Source: Sphaerotilus montanus
GTDB taxonomy: Bacteria; Pseudomonadota; Gammaproteobacteria; Burkholderiales; Burkholderiaceae_C
DNA: 64,000 bases
Reading direction: 5' to 3'
NCBI RefSeq assembly: GCF_013410775.1
Contig: NZ_JACCFH010000001.1
Span: 3,472,001 to 3,536,000, forward strand
A program made the position numbers and the translations under genes. Of the stretch, positions 47,004-56,940 are shown piece after piece. Positions within the stretch are counted from its first letter, which is position 1, and every line of letters begins with the position of its first letter. The notes beneath the pieces were generated by a model that had not been told where the DNA came from, searched no databases, and was given only the letters and a program-made list of their open reading frames with translations.

Positions 47004-47501
47004 ATGTCCGCCGTGGCCAGTGTCAAGGATTTTGTCTCCAGTTTCATGCTGCTTGAGTTGCTCAAGGGCATGAAGCTGACGGGGCGTCACTTCTTCCAGC
47101 GCAGTGTGACTGTGCAGTTTCCGGAAGAGAAGACGCCGCTTTCGCCGCGATTCCGCGGTCTGCATGCGCTGCGTCGTTATGAAAACGGCGAAGAGCGCTG
47201 CATCGCCTGCAAGCTGTGCGAGGCGGTCTGTCCGGCGATGGCGATCACCATCGAATCGGACGTCCGCGCCGATGGCAGCCGCCGTACCTCCCGCTACGAC
47301 ATCGATCTGACCAAATGCATCTTCTGCGGTTTCTGCGAAGAGAGCTGTCCGGTCGACTCGATCGTCGAGACGCACATCTTCGAATACCACGGCGAAAAAC
47401 GCGGTGACCTGTACTTCACGAAGGACATGTTGCTGGCCGTCGGCGATCGCTACGAAAAAGAGATTGCAGCCAACAAGGAGGCGGACGCCAAGTACCGGTA
47501 A
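47004..47501 (+). CDS. nuoI: NADH-quinone oxidoreductase subunit I
   Basis: A 165-residue peripheral subunit (23 kDa type, TYKY) with two 4Fe-4S clusters, N6a and N6b. Both ferredoxin motifs are intact: [12 protein letters not shown] near 62-73 and [12 protein letters not shown] near 105-116. An amphipathic N-terminal helix lies on the membrane. The ATG is 24 bases after nuoH, preceded by GAGGAAAA. Confidence 0.98.
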   Translation: MSAVASVKDFVSSFMLLELLKGMKLTGRHFFQRSVTVQFPEEKTPLSPRFRGLHALRRYENGEERCIACKLCEAVCPAMAITIESDVRADGSRRTSRYDIDLTKCIFCGFCEESCPVDSIVETHIFEYHGEKRGDLYFTKDMLLAVGDRYEKEIAANKEADAKYR

Positions 47502-47585
47502 GGCAAGGCGCCCACACTCGCGGCCGCGGTCCTGATGACTGCACTGCGGGACTGGGCTTGCACCAACCGCGTACCCGACTACGAC

Positions 47586-48239
47586 ATGGACACGACCACC
47601 GCGCTCTTCTACGTCTTCTCCGCCGTGCTGCTGCTCTCGGCCTTCCGAGTCATCACGGCCAACAGCCCGGTCCATTCCGCGCTGTTCCTGGTGCTGTCTT
47701 TTTTCAGCGCTTCGTGCATCTGGATGCTGCTGCATGCCGAGTTCCTGGCGATTTCGCTGGTGCTGGTGTATGTCGGCGCCGTCATGGTGCTGTTCCTGTT
47801 CGTCGTGATGATGCTTGACATCAACATCGAGGTGCTGAAGCAGGGTTTCTGGAAACACTTTCCCGTGGCGGCACTCGTGGGTGTCGTGATCGCACTGGAA
47901 ATGGCCTGGGTGCTTCAACGGGGATTCAACACCTCCGTGGTCAAGCCGATGGAAGGTCCGGTCGGCATGCCCAACACCAAGCTGCTGGGCATCGAGCTGT
48001 ACACCGACTACCTCTATCCGCTGGAAATCGCTGCGGTGCTGCTGCTGGTGGCGATCATTTCCGCCATCGCGCTGACGCTGCGTCGCCGCAAGGACGTGCG
48101 CGGCCAGAACCCGTCCGAGCAGGTCAAGGCGAAGAAGGCCGACCGCCTGCGCATCGTGAAGATGGATGCCGTGCGCGAAGTGGCCTCCGTGCCTGCTGCC
48201 GCGCCCGCTGCCGACGCCGCCCCGAAAGGAAAAGCATGA
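47586..48239 (+). CDS. nuoJ: NADH-quinone oxidoreductase subunit J
   Basis: A 217-residue membrane subunit with five helices, including the [19 protein letters not shown] helix whose pi-bulge is central to coupling. I start it at the ATG at 47586 because the protein then begins [16 protein letters not shown] like other betaproteobacterial NuoJ; the frame is open to 47535 but the extra residues do not look like NuoJ. The C-terminal 45 residues are charged, then Ala/Pro-rich. Its stop overlaps the nuoK ATG. Confidence 0.95.
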   Translation: MDTTTALFYVFSAVLLLSAFRVITANSPVHSALFLVLSFFSASCIWMLLHAEFLAISLVLVYVGAVMVLFLFVVMMLDINIEVLKQGFWKHFPVAALVGVVIALEMAWVLQRGFNTSVVKPMEGPVGMPNTKLLGIELYTDYLYPLEIAAVLLLVAIISAIALTLRRRKDVRGQNPSEQVKAKKADRLRIVKMDAVREVASVPAAAPAADAAPKGKA

Positions 48240-48541
48240 TCTCGCTCGGACACTATCTGACGCTGGGCGCGATCCTGTTCGCGATCTCCGTGGTCGGCAT
48301 CTTCCTGAACCGCAAGAACCTGATCGTGCTGCTGATGGCCATCGAGTTGATGCTGCTGGCGGTCAATCTGAATTTCGTGGCCTTCTCCCACTACCTGGGG
48401 GACATGGCCGGCCAGGTGTTCGTGTTCTTCATCCTGACGGTGGCCGCGGCCGAGTCCGCGATCGGTCTGGCCATCCTGGTCGTGCTGTTCCGCAACCGCG
48501 CCACGATCAATGTCGATGAGCTCGACTCGCTGAAGGGCTGA
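48236..48541 (+). CDS. nuoK: NADH-quinone oxidoreductase subunit K
   Basis: A 101-residue membrane subunit (MrpC/ND4L type) with three helices. The two buried glutamates used in proton transfer are visible in [14 protein letters not shown] and [11 protein letters not shown]. It starts with ATGA overlapping the nuoJ stop. Length matches E. coli NuoK (100). Confidence 0.98.
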   Translation: MISLGHYLTLGAILFAISVVGIFLNRKNLIVLLMAIELMLLAVNLNFVAFSHYLGDMAGQVFVFFILTVAAAESAIGLAILVVLFRNRATINVDELDSLKG

Positions 48542-48562
48542 CGCCAAGGGGAACAACAGAAA

Positions 48563-50587
48563 ATGTCTCAGCTCTCGCAATCGATGCTGTTGGCCGTGCC
48601 GCTGGCGCCCCTCGCGGGTGCCGTGCTGGCCGGTTTCTTCGGCAAGTCCATCGGCCGGACGGGTTCACACGTCGCCACCATCCTGGGCGTGCTGGTCGCC
48701 TTCATCCTGTCGGCCATCACGCTCAAGGCCGTTGCCCTGGACGGGGCGCGCTACAACCAGACCGTCTATGAATGGATGGTGCTGGGCGGCATGAAGATGG
48801 AAGTCGGTTTCATGATCGACGGCCTCACGGCGATGATGATGTGCGTGGTGACCTTCGTGTCGCTGATGGTGCACATCTACACCATCGGCTACATGGAAGA
48901 GGATCCGGGTTACCAGCGCTTCTTCTCCTACATCTCGCTGTTCACGTTCTCGATGCTGATGCTCGTCATGAGCAACAACTTCCTGCAACTGTTCTTCGGC
49001 TGGGAAGCGGTGGGTCTGGTGTCCTACCTGCTGATCGGTTTCTGGTTCAAGAAGCCGACCGCGGTGTTCGCCAACATGAAGGCCTTCCTGGTCAACCGCG
49101 TCGGTGACTTCGGCTTCATCCTCGGCATCGGCCTGATCGCCGCCTATGCGGGCACGCTGAGCTACACCGAGACCTTCGCCAAGGCGGATGAACTCTCGAA
49201 GATCGTCTTCCCGTACGACACCTGGGGTGGCGACTGGATGCTGATCACCGTGATCTGCATCTGCCTGTTCATCGGCGCGATGGGCAAGTCGGCGCAGTTC
49301 CCGCTGCACGTCTGGCTGCCGGACTCGATGGAAGGCCCGACCCCGATCTCGGCGCTGATCCACGCGGCGACGATGGTGACGGCCGGCATCTTCATGGTGG
49401 CGCGCATGTCGCCGCTGTTCGAGCTGTCGGACACCGCACTGAACTTCATCCTGGTCATCGGTTCGATCACGGCGCTGTTCATGGGTTTCCTGGGCATCAT
49501 CCAGAACGACATCAAGCGGGTGGTCGCGTATTCCACGCTGTCCCAGCTGGGTTACATGACGATCGCGCTCGGCGCTTCGGCCTACTCGGTCGCCGTGTTC
49601 CACCTGATGACGCACGCCTTCTTCAAGGCACTGCTGTTCCTCGGTGCCGGCTCGGTCATCATGGGCATGCACCACGACCAGGACATCCGCAACATGGGCG
49701 GCCTGCGCAAGTACATGCCCATCACCTGGATCACGTCGCTGCTGGGTTCGCTTGCGCTGATCGGCACGCCGTTCTTCTCGGGCTTCTACTCGAAGGACTC
49801 GATCATCGAGGCGCTGCACGCGAGCACGCTGTCCGCAGCCCCGATCGCCTACGCGGCGGCCGTGATCGGCGTGTTCGTCACGGCGTTCTACTCGTTCCGC
49901 ATGTACTTCCTCGTCTTCCATGGCAAGGAGCACTTCCACCACAAGCCGTTCCCCGGCGAGCACGACCACCATGACGAAGACGACCACGGCCATGCGCATG
50001 CACACACGCCGCACGAGTCGCCCTGGGTCGTGACCGTGCCGCTGCTGCTGCTGGCGATCCCTTCGGTGGTGATCGGCTACCTCACCATCCAGCCGATGCT
50101 GTACGGTGATTTCCTCAAGGATGCGATTTCCGTGAATCTGCATGCGCATCCTGCAATGGAAGAACTGGCGCAGGAGTTCCACGGTGCGGCGGCGATGGCC
50201 ATGCATGCGTTCAGTACGCTGCCGTTCATGCTGGCCCTGGGCGGCGTCGTGACGGCGTACGTGTTCTACATGCTGGTTCCGGCTGTCCCGGCGTTCTTCG
50301 CCCGGACACTGGCACCGCTGGTGACCGTGATGGAAAACAAGTACTACATGGACTGGATCAACGAGAACATCTTCGCTGCAGGCGCCCGTCTGCTGGGCCG
50401 CGGCCTGTGGAAGATCGGCGACGTGACGATCATCGACGGCCTGTTCGTCAATGGTTCCGCTCGCCTGGTGGGCTGGATCGGGTCGCTCGTGCGCCTGTTC
50501 CAGACTGGCTATATCTACCACTATGCACTGGTCATGCTCGTCGGCGTCTTCGCGCTGATGACGTGGTTCGTGCTGCAGTATCGCTGA
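48563..50587 (+). CDS. nuoL: NADH-quinone oxidoreductase subunit L
   Basis: A 674-residue antiporter-like subunit (ND5 type) at the tip of the membrane arm, with about 16 helices and the long lateral C-terminal helix. Motifs: FFGWEAVGLVSYLLIGFW with the key Glu, GAMGKSAQFPLHVWLPDSMEGPTPISALIHAATMV (the pumping Lys and HAATMV), KRVVAYSTLSQLGYM. A His/Asp/Glu-rich stretch around residues 455-485 (contains HDHHDEDDHGHAHAH) lies in a loop before the last conserved block. Confidence 0.98.
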   Translation: MSQLSQSMLLAVPLAPLAGAVLAGFFGKSIGRTGSHVATILGVLVAFILSAITLKAVALDGARYNQTVYEWMVLGGMKMEVGFMIDGLTAMMMCVVTFVSLMVHIYTIGYMEEDPGYQRFFSYISLFTFSMLMLVMSNNFLQLFFGWEAVGLVSYLLIGFWFKKPTAVFANMKAFLVNRVGDFGFILGIGLIAAYAGTLSYTETFAKADELSKIVFPYDTWGGDWMLITVICICLFIGAMGKSAQFPLHVWLPDSMEGPTPISALIHAATMVTAGIFMVARMSPLFELSDTALNFILVIGSITALFMGFLGIIQNDIKRVVAYSTLSQLGYMTIALGASAYSVAVFHLMTHAFFKALLFLGAGSVIMGMHHDQDIRNMGGLRKYMPITWITSLLGSLALIGTPFFSGFYSKDSIIEALHASTLSAAPIAYAAAVIGVFVTAFYSFRMYFLVFHGKEHFHHKPFPGEHDHHDEDDHGHAHAHTPHESPWVVTVPLLLLAIPSVVIGYLTIQPMLYGDFLKDAISVNLHAHPAMEELAQEFHGAAAMAMHAFSTLPFMLALGGVVTAYVFYMLVPAVPAFFARTLAPLVTVMENKYYMDWINENIFAAGARLLGRGLWKIGDVTIIDGLFVNGSARLVGWIGSLVRLFQTGYIYHYALVMLVGVFALMTWFVLQYR

Positions 50588-50602
50588 GCGGAGGTAAGGA
50601 CC

Positions 50603-52075
50603 ATGGCATACCTCTCACTTGCGATCTGGATCCCCATCGCCTTTGGCGTGCTGCTGCTGGCGATCGGGCGTGATGACCAACCCCAGGCCGCCCGCTGGAT
50701 CGGCCTGATCGGTGCGCTGATCGGTTTCGCGGTCACGCTGCCGCTGATCACCGGCTTCGACACCACGACGGCGGCCCTGCAGTTCCAGGAAAACTTCGCC
50801 TGGATTCCGCGGTTCAATATCCGCTACCACCTGGGTGTCGACGGCATCTCGGTGTGGTTCGTGCTGCTCACGGCCTTCATCTCGATCATCGTCGTGCTGG
50901 CGGGCTGGGAAGTCATCACCGACCGTGCCCACCAGTACATCGGTGCCTTCCTGATCATGTCCGGCCTGACGGTCGGCGTGTTCTCGGCGGCCGATGGCAT
51001 GCTGTTCTACGTGTTCTTCGAAGCGACCCTGATCCCGATGTACATCATCATCGGCATCTGGGGCGGACCGCGCCGTGTCTACGCCGCGATCAAGTTCTTC
51101 CTGTACACGCTGGCAGGATCGCTGCTGCTGCTGCTGGCCCTGATCTTCCTGTACTACAAGTCGGGTGGCAGCTTCGACATCCTGACCTGGCACAAGCTCC
51201 CGCTGCCGGCCGATGCCCAGACGATGCTCTTCTTCGCCTTCCTGGCCGCCTTCGCGGTGAAGGTGCCGATGTGGCCGGTGCACACCTGGCTGCCGGACGC
51301 CCACGTCGAAGCGCCCACGGGTGGCTCCATCGTGCTGGCCGCGATCATGCTGAAGCTGGGCGCCTACGGGTTCCTGCGTTTCTCGCTGCCGATCGCGCCG
51401 GATGCCTCGCACGAGTGGTCGGGTCTCCTGATCACGCTGTCGCTGGTCGCGGTGATCTACATCGGCCTGGTCGCGATGGTGCAGACCGACATGAAGAAGC
51501 TGGTCGCCTACTCGTCGATCGCGCACATGGGTTTCGTCACGCTGGGCTTCTTCTTCTTCAGCGAACTGGGCATTTCCGGCGGTCTGGTGCAGATGATCTC
51601 GCACGGCTTCGTGTCGGGTGCGATGTTCCTGTCGATCGGGGTGCTGTACGACCGTGTGCATTCGCGTGAAATTTCCTCGTACGGCGGCGTGGCCAACACC
51701 ATGCCCAAGTTCGCGGCATTCGCGGTGTTCTTCGGCATGGCCAACGCCGGCTTGCCTGGCACGGCAGGGTTCATCGGCGAGTGGATGGTGATCCTCGGTG
51801 CCGTGCAGTTCAACTTCTGGATCGGCATGCTGGCGGCTTCCGCGCTGATTTTTGGCGCTGCGTACACGCTGTGGATGGTCAAGCGGGTCTACTTCGGTGA
51901 AGTTGCCAATGACCATGTGCGTGAACTCGCCGACATCAATGCCCGCGAGTACCTGCTGCTGGCAGTGCTGGCGATCTGCACCCTCGCGATGGGTCTGTAC
52001 CCCAAGCCCTTCACCGACGTCATGCATGTGTCGGTGACCGAGCTGATCCGCCACGTTGGCGTGTCGAAACTGTGA
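50603..52075 (+). CDS. nuoM: NADH-quinone oxidoreductase subunit M
   Basis: A 490-residue antiporter-like subunit (ND4 type) with about 14 helices. It shows [20 protein letters not shown] with the key Glu, [36 protein letters not shown] and [15 protein letters not shown] with the conserved Lys residues. CGGAGG precedes the ATG. The gene ends 19 bases before nuoN. Confidence 0.98.
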   Translation: MAYLSLAIWIPIAFGVLLLAIGRDDQPQAARWIGLIGALIGFAVTLPLITGFDTTTAALQFQENFAWIPRFNIRYHLGVDGISVWFVLLTAFISIIVVLAGWEVITDRAHQYIGAFLIMSGLTVGVFSAADGMLFYVFFEATLIPMYIIIGIWGGPRRVYAAIKFFLYTLAGSLLLLLALIFLYYKSGGSFDILTWHKLPLPADAQTMLFFAFLAAFAVKVPMWPVHTWLPDAHVEAPTGGSIVLAAIMLKLGAYGFLRFSLPIAPDASHEWSGLLITLSLVAVIYIGLVAMVQTDMKKLVAYSSIAHMGFVTLGFFFFSELGISGGLVQMISHGFVSGAMFLSIGVLYDRVHSREISSYGGVANTMPKFAAFAVFFGMANAGLPGTAGFIGEWMVILGAVQFNFWIGMLAASALIFGAAYTLWMVKRVYFGEVANDHVRELADINAREYLLLAVLAICTLAMGLYPKPFTDVMHVSVTELIRHVGVSKL

Positions 52076-52094
52076 TCCTGGAGCGCTGCACCCC

Positions 52095-53573
52095 ATGACT
52101 GCAATGAATTGGCTCGCGGTGTATCCCGAGATCTTCCTGCTGGTGATGGCCTGCGTGGTCGCGCTGGCCGACCTGTTCGTCACCGACCCCCGGCGCACGC
52201 CGACCCATGTGCTGACCCTGCTGACGCTGATCGGCGTCGGCGGCATGCACTGGGTACTGTTCAACGAGGGACAGACCTCCTATGCGATGAACCGCATGGT
52301 GGTCACCGACCCGATGGGGCACCTGCTGGCCCTGTTCGCCACGATCGCGGTGGCCGTGACCCTGGTCTACGCGCGTCCCTATGCCGCCAGCCGCGAGATG
52401 CTCAAGGGCGAGTTGTACACGCTGAGCCTGTTCTCGCTGCTCGGCATCTCGATCATGGTGTCCGGCAACAACCTGCTGACGCTGTACCTCGGCCTGGAAG
52501 TGATGAGCCTGTCGCTGTACTCGCTGGTCGCGTTGCGCCGTGACCATGCGCAGTCCACCGAAGCGGCCATGAAGTACTTCGTGCTGGGCGCGCTGGCCTC
52601 GGGCTTCCTGCTCTACGGCATGTCGATGATGTACGGTGCCACCGGCTCGCTGGATCTGGGCCAGATCTTCGACTTCATCGGCAGGGGCGAAAGTCACCAG
52701 TTGCTGGTGTTCGGGCTGGTCTTCATCGTCTCCGGTCTGGCATTCAAGCTGGGTGCCGTGCCGTTCCACATGTGGCTGCCGGACGTCTACCAAGGGGCTC
52801 CGACGGCTGCCACGCTGCTGATCGCTGGTGCCCCCAAGATCGCGGCCTTCGGCATGACGATGCGTCTGCTGGTCGATGGCATGCTGGGACTTGCGGTGGA
52901 CTGGCAACAGATGCTGATGGTGCTGGCGGTCTGCTCGCTCCTGGTCGGCAATCTGGCGGCCATTGCCCAGACGAACCTGAAGCGCATGCTGGCCTACTCG
53001 ACCATTGCGCAGATGGGCTTCCTGCTGCTGGGCCTGCTGGCCGGCGTGGTCAACGGCAACACGCTGTCCGCGGCCAATGCCTACAGCTCGTCCATGTTCT
53101 ACATCATCACCTATGTGGTGACGACGCTGGGCACCTTTGGTCTGATCATGCTGATGGCACGCGCCGGCTTCGAGGCGGACGAGATTGCCGATCTGGCCGG
53201 ACTGCACCGCCGCAGCCCGACGCTGGCCGCGGTGATGGGCATCTTCATGTTCTCGCTGGCCGGTGTGCCGCCCATGGTCGGTTTCTATGCCAAGCTGGCC
53301 GTGCTGCAGGCCTTGGTTTCGACCAACGACACGGTGCACCTGCTGCTGGCGCTCTTCGCGGTGGTGATGTCGCTGATCGGTGCCTTCTACTACCTGCGCA
53401 TCGTCAAGGTCATGTACTTCGATGAGCCGAAGGACACATCGCCGATCGTCACGCCCACGGGTGCACGCGCGGTGCTGTCGCTGAATGGTGCCGCGGTGCT
53501 GCTGCTGGGCGTCCTGCCGGGCAGTCTGATGGCCATGTGTGCGCAGGCCATCGTCAAGGCGCTGGCCACCTGA
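52095..53573 (+). CDS. nuoN: NADH-quinone oxidoreductase subunit N
   Basis: A 492-residue antiporter-like subunit (ND2 type). Motifs: [19 protein letters not shown] with the key Glu, [22 protein letters not shown] and [14 protein letters not shown] with the conserved Lys. I start at the ATG at 52095, which gives [12 protein letters not shown]; a second ATG lies three codons on. Its TGA shares one base with the ATG of the DUF2818 gene (TGATG). Confidence 0.97.
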   Translation: MTAMNWLAVYPEIFLLVMACVVALADLFVTDPRRTPTHVLTLLTLIGVGGMHWVLFNEGQTSYAMNRMVVTDPMGHLLALFATIAVAVTLVYARPYAASREMLKGELYTLSLFSLLGISIMVSGNNLLTLYLGLEVMSLSLYSLVALRRDHAQSTEAAMKYFVLGALASGFLLYGMSMMYGATGSLDLGQIFDFIGRGESHQLLVFGLVFIVSGLAFKLGAVPFHMWLPDVYQGAPTAATLLIAGAPKIAAFGMTMRLLVDGMLGLAVDWQQMLMVLAVCSLLVGNLAAIAQTNLKRMLAYSTIAQMGFLLLGLLAGVVNGNTLSAANAYSSSMFYIITYVVTTLGTFGLIMLMARAGFEADEIADLAGLHRRSPTLAAVMGIFMFSLAGVPPMVGFYAKLAVLQALVSTNDTVHLLLALFAVVMSLIGAFYYLRIVKVMYFDEPKDTSPIVTPTGARAVLSLNGAAVLLLGVLPGSLMAMCAQAIVKALAT

Positions 53574-53872
53574 TGACGCCGGCAGCCTCGATCTGGCTGG
53601 TGCTGCTGCTCGCAGCCGTGCTGGCCAACCTGCCGTTCTTCAGTGAACGGCTTTTTGCGGTGGGTCCCCGCAGGACGACCAGAACCGTGTCGTGGCGCCT
53701 GCTGGAGCTGATGCTCTACACCGCCGTGGTGACGGGGGTCGGCCGCTGGCTGGAAGGCCGTGGCGGCCAGATGGCCGAACAGGGCTGGCAGTTCTACGCA
53801 GTTCTGGTGTGCGTGATGCTGACGCTGGCCTTCCCGGGGTTCGTCTGGCGCCACCTTCGCCGCAAGCACTGA
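53573..53872 (+). CDS. DUF2818 small membrane protein
   Basis: A 99-residue protein with three hydrophobic segments (about 5-22, 42-58 and 68-87) and a basic end (WRHLRRKH). It matches DUF2818, a family found right after nuoN in many betaproteobacteria. Its ATG shares one base with the nuoN stop, so it is translated with complex I. A role as a complex I accessory or assembly factor is possible but unproven. A Nudix gene follows 16 bases later. Confidence 0.85.
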   Translation: MTPAASIWLVLLLAAVLANLPFFSERLFAVGPRRTTRTVSWRLLELMLYTAVVTGVGRWLEGRGGQMAEQGWQFYAVLVCVMLTLAFPGFVWRHLRRKH

Positions 53873-53888
53873 GAGACAAGACCCCTCC

Positions 53889-54512
53889 ATGGCATTGCTG
53901 GAACTGGATGGACTGCCCGCCGATGACGCGCACCTGCGCGAGACCTGCGTGCAATCGCGCGAGGCCTACCGCGGACGCTTCCTGCAGGTGCGCCAGGACG
54001 ATGTGTCGCTGCCCGATGGCAGCACCTCGTACCGCGAATACATCGTTCACCCGGGTGCCGTGATGGTCGTGCCGGTGCTGGACGACGGGCGTCTGGTGAT
54101 GGAGCGGCAGTACCGTTACCCCATGCACCGTGCCTACCTCGAATTTCCGGCCGGCAAGCTGGAAGCGGGCGAGCCCGGCATCGTCTGCGGCGTGCGCGAG
54201 CTGTTCGAGGAAACGGGCTACCGTGCGGCCGAATGGGCGTATGCAGGAGAGTTGCACAACGCCATTGCCTACTCCAGCGAGCGGATCGAAGTCTGGTTCG
54301 CCCGCGGACTGGTGGCGGGCGAGCGGCAACTGGATGCGGGGGAGTTCCTCGATGTCTTCGCGGCCACCGAAGACGATCTGGCCGGATGGATCGCCGATGG
54401 CTCCGTCACCGATGCCAAGACCATGGTCGCGCTGCTCTGGTTGCAGCAATGGCGTGCCGGTCGCTGGGCTTTGACCTGGAAAAAAGCCGAAGACTGGGGC
54501 TGCGACCGATAA
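53889..54512 (+). CDS. Nudix hydrolase (ADP-ribose pyrophosphatase-like)
   Basis: A 207-residue cytoplasmic enzyme. The Nudix box GxxxxxExxxxxxxREUxEExGU is complete at about residues 91-113 (seen as GKLEAGE and RELFEETGY). The sequence around it (EYIVHPGAVMVVPV, RQYRYPMHRAYLEFPAGK) is that of the ADP-ribose pyrophosphatase group. It follows nuoN and DUF2818 in the same direction, as commonly seen in the order. The true substrate could be another nucleotide sugar or NAD breakdown product. Confidence 0.9.
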   Translation: MALLELDGLPADDAHLRETCVQSREAYRGRFLQVRQDDVSLPDGSTSYREYIVHPGAVMVVPVLDDGRLVMERQYRYPMHRAYLEFPAGKLEAGEPGIVCGVRELFEETGYRAAEWAYAGELHNAIAYSSERIEVWFARGLVAGERQLDAGEFLDVFAATEDDLAGWIADGSVTDAKTMVALLWLQQWRAGRWALTWKKAEDWGCDR

Positions 54513-54522
54513 TCGTTCGGTC

Positions 54523-55029
54523 ATGAAAGTACTCAATCTGCAATGTGCGTCCGGCCATGCCTTCGAGGGCTGGTTCGGCTCGGAAGAGGATTACCAGTCG
54601 CAGCAGTCCCGCGGATTGCTGACCTGTCCGATGTGCGGGATGGCCGAGGTCCTGCGCATGCCCTCTGCACCGCGGCTCAACCTGTCCGGCGCCAGAACAC
54701 CCCCTGCGGACATCCCATCGGCTCCCGCCAGTCCCGCACCAGGCCATGTGCCCAGGTCCGGACTTGAACCGGGCTCACGCATTGCCCAGACCCCCGAGCG
54801 TGCCCAGGCCGAGGCCATCCTGCTCCAGGCCATGCGCCATGTCCTGGCCAACACCGAAGACGTCGGGGCGCACTTCGCGGAGGAGGCCCGGCGCATCCAC
54901 CACGGCGAGATCGAACACCGCAACATCCGCGGCGAGGCGACACCTGTTGAGGCGCAGGCCCTGCGCGAAGAGGGCATCGACGTCGTTCACCTGCCGATTC
55001 CCGAGGGACTCAAGGGTCCGTTGCAGTGA
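54523..55029 (+). CDS. DUF1178 family protein
   Basis: A 168-residue soluble protein. It has the DUF1178 start (MKVLNLQCASGHAFEGWFGS) with a zinc-ribbon-like pair: one Cys and His in LQCASGH and CPMCG near 36-40. The middle is low-complexity Pro/Ala; the C-terminus carries VGAHFAEEARRIHHGEIEHRNIRG, the second conserved block. Function unknown. It begins 10 bases after the Nudix gene. The last 20 bases overlap, tail to tail, the FAD-oxidoreductase gene. Confidence 0.9.
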   Translation: MKVLNLQCASGHAFEGWFGSEEDYQSQQSRGLLTCPMCGMAEVLRMPSAPRLNLSGARTPPADIPSAPASPAPGHVPRSGLEPGSRIAQTPERAQAEAILLQAMRHVLANTEDVGAHFAEEARRIHHGEIEHRNIRGEATPVEAQALREEGIDVVHLPIPEGLKGPLQ

Positions 55030-56455
55030 TGCTGGCGGTGTCCAGCATCCGGCCAGGGTTCATGCGCTGACCGGGGTCCAGTGCCTGCTTGATCGACCGC
55101 ATCAGCGTCAGCGCGACCGGTGACTTGCGCTGCGCCAGTTCATCCCGCTTCAGGGCCCCGATGCCGTGCTCGGCCGAGATCGAACCGCCGTGCGCCTGCA
55201 CCGCGTCATAGACCAGCGTGTTGACCGCGTGTTCGTGCCGTGCCAGGAACTCCGCGGGGGATCCACCGACCGGCACCTGCACGTTGTAGTGCAGGTTGCC
55301 GTCGCCGAGATGCCCGAAGTTGACCAGCCGTGCGCCCGGGAAGGCCTGCTCCAGCGCCGCATCCGTGCTGGCCACGAAGGCCGGAATGCGCGACACAGGC
55401 AAGGCGATGTCGTGCTTGATGTTGAGGCCTTCTTCGGCCTGCGCCATCGAGATCGACTCGCGCAGGTGCCACATCGACCGCGACTGTGCGACCGAGGACG
55501 CCACGGCCGCATCGGTGATGGCCCCGGCCTCCAGCGCGGCCTCCAGCAACCCTTCGAACACGGTCCGGGCGTGGTCGGCGCTTTCGGCGTCGGAGACTTC
55601 CAGCAGCACGGTCCAGGCGGCGGGTGGCAGCGGCTGCGGGATCTGCGGGAAGTGCTTGCGGACCAGCGACAGCGCGCAGTCGCTCATCACCTCGAAGCCG
55701 GTCAGTGATGCCGCCGCGCGGGCCTGTGCCAGTTGCAGCAGCGCCACGCACTGTTCCACCGACGCACAGGCGGCCAGCGCGGTCATCGAGGCCGCCGGCT
55801 GCGGATACAGGCGCATCACCGCGGCGGTGATCACGCCCAGCGTGCCTTCGCTGCCGATGTAGAGGTGGCGCAGGTCGTAGCCAGTGTTGTCCTTGCGCAG
55901 TCCGCTCAGACCCTCCCAGATGTCGCCGGATGGCGTCACCACCTCCAGCCCGAGGCAGAGCTCGCGGGCATTGCCGTAGCGCAGCACCTGCGTGCCCCCT
56001 GCATTGGTCGAGAGGTTGCCGCCGATGGTGCAACTGCCTTCCGCCGCCAGACTCAGCGGCAGCAGCAGCCCTGCCGCCTCGGCCGCGGCCTGTGCGGCCT
56101 GCAGCACGCAGCCGGCCTCGACCGTCATCGTCAGGTTGGCCGCGTCGATGCTGCGCACCCGGTGCAGCCGGCCCAGGTTCAGCAGCACTTGCGTGCCGCT
56201 GTCGTCCGGCACCGAGCCACCAACCAGGCTGGTGTTGCCGCCCTGCGGCACCACGGCCACGCCGTGTCGGGCGCACAGGCGCATCACCGCGGCCACTTCG
56301 GCCGTGCTGCCGGGCCGCACCACCGCCAGCGCGCGGCCGTGCCAGCGCTTGCGCCAGTCGCGTTCGTAGGCCACCAGATCACCGTCGCGCAGCACGTGGG
56401 CGGCTCCGACAGCGGTGCAGAGTTCGGCGATCAGCGGAAGGTCCTGGTTCGGCAT
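55010..56455 (-). CDS. FAD-binding D-2-hydroxyacid dehydrogenase (GlcD/D2HGDH-like)
   Basis: A 481-residue flavoenzyme with a PCMH-type FAD domain (PQGGNTSLVGGSVP, AEGSCTIGGNLSTNAGGTQVLRYGN, GSEGTLGVITA) and a C-terminal FAD-oxidase domain (FGHLGDGNLHYN with metal-binding His, HGGSISAEHGIGALKR). It oxidises a D-2-hydroxyacid such as D-lactate, D-2-hydroxyglutarate or glycolate; the exact one cannot be told. It lies 17 bases after the DUF2069 gene in the same operon. Confidence 0.88.
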   Translation of the reverse strand: MPNQDLPLIAELCTAVGAAHVLRDGDLVAYERDWRKRWHGRALAVVRPGSTAEVAAVMRLCARHGVAVVPQGGNTSLVGGSVPDDSGTQVLLNLGRLHRVRSIDAANLTMTVEAGCVLQAAQAAAEAAGLLLPLSLAAEGSCTIGGNLSTNAGGTQVLRYGNARELCLGLEVVTPSGDIWEGLSGLRKDNTGYDLRHLYIGSEGTLGVITAAVMRLYPQPAASMTALAACASVEQCVALLQLAQARAAASLTGFEVMSDCALSLVRKHFPQIPQPLPPAAWTVLLEVSDAESADHARTVFEGLLEAALEAGAITDAAVASSVAQSRSMWHLRESISMAQAEEGLNIKHDIALPVSRIPAFVASTDAALEQAFPGARLVNFGHLGDGNLHYNVQVPVGGSPAEFLARHEHAVNTLVYDAVQAHGGSISAEHGIGALKRDELAQRKSPVALTLMRSIKQALDPGQRMNPGRMLDTASITATDP

Positions 56456-56472
56456 GGGTGTCCTCCTGCCGT

Positions 56473-56913
56473 TCAGGCCACCGCAGCGGCCAGCCGCCCG
56501 GCTGCCAGCCGTTCACGCACATGCCAGGCACAGGCGGTGAACAGCAGCACCGAGAGCACGATCTCGACCGCGGCCAGCGGCACCTCGCGTCCTGGCGCGC
56601 TGTTGATCCGCACCGCGCCTTCGGCGGCGTAGAGCCAGACGGCCAGGCTCAGCCAGCGGTAGGTGTAGAGCTTCATGCGCCACAGGCCCGGTAGTGCCAG
56701 CACCAGCGGCAGCACCTTGATGGCGAGCGTGCCGCTGCCGGTGCGTGCCAGTGCCAGTTCCCAGAGCAGCCCCAGCGCCACGAGCGCCAGACAGGTCCCG
56801 AAGGCCAGCCAGCGGCTGCGCAGGACCGCGGAGGTGGGGATGCCGGCCGGATGGGCGGGCGCAGGGACAGCGTGGGGTGTGGACAGGGCGGGTTCGGTCA
56901 TCGTGGGGGTCAT
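56473..56913 (-). CDS. DUF2069 membrane protein
   Basis: A 146-residue protein. The first 30 residues are Pro/Ala-rich; then come about four hydrophobic segments (about 38-56, 66-80, 86-103, 112-130) with the DUF2069 pattern LPLVLALPGLWRMKLYTYRWLSLAVWLYAAEG, of which LYTYRWLSL and the following Glu are most typical. Function unknown. A later ATG at 56901 is possible. It is divergent from the yihY-type gene and leads an operon with the FAD dehydrogenase. Confidence 0.85.
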   Translation of the reverse strand: MTPTMTEPALSTPHAVPAPAHPAGIPTSAVLRSRWLAFGTCLALVALGLLWELALARTGSGTLAIKVLPLVLALPGLWRMKLYTYRWLSLAVWLYAAEGAVRINSAPGREVPLAAVEIVLSVLLFTACAWHVRERLAAGRLAAAVA

Positions 56914-56940
56914 CGGTTCAGCTTTGGCATGATAGCCATC

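Noticed and set aside
45759-47918. A 719-codon minus-strand frame opposite nuoH, nuoI and part of nuoJ
   Set aside because: It spans three unrelated conserved genes and encodes a His/Gln/Glu-rich sequence with no family resemblance.
49920-50020. The His-rich stretch in nuoL as a frameshift
   Set aside because: The frame continues with conserved NuoL sequence on both sides, so it is a genuine insert.
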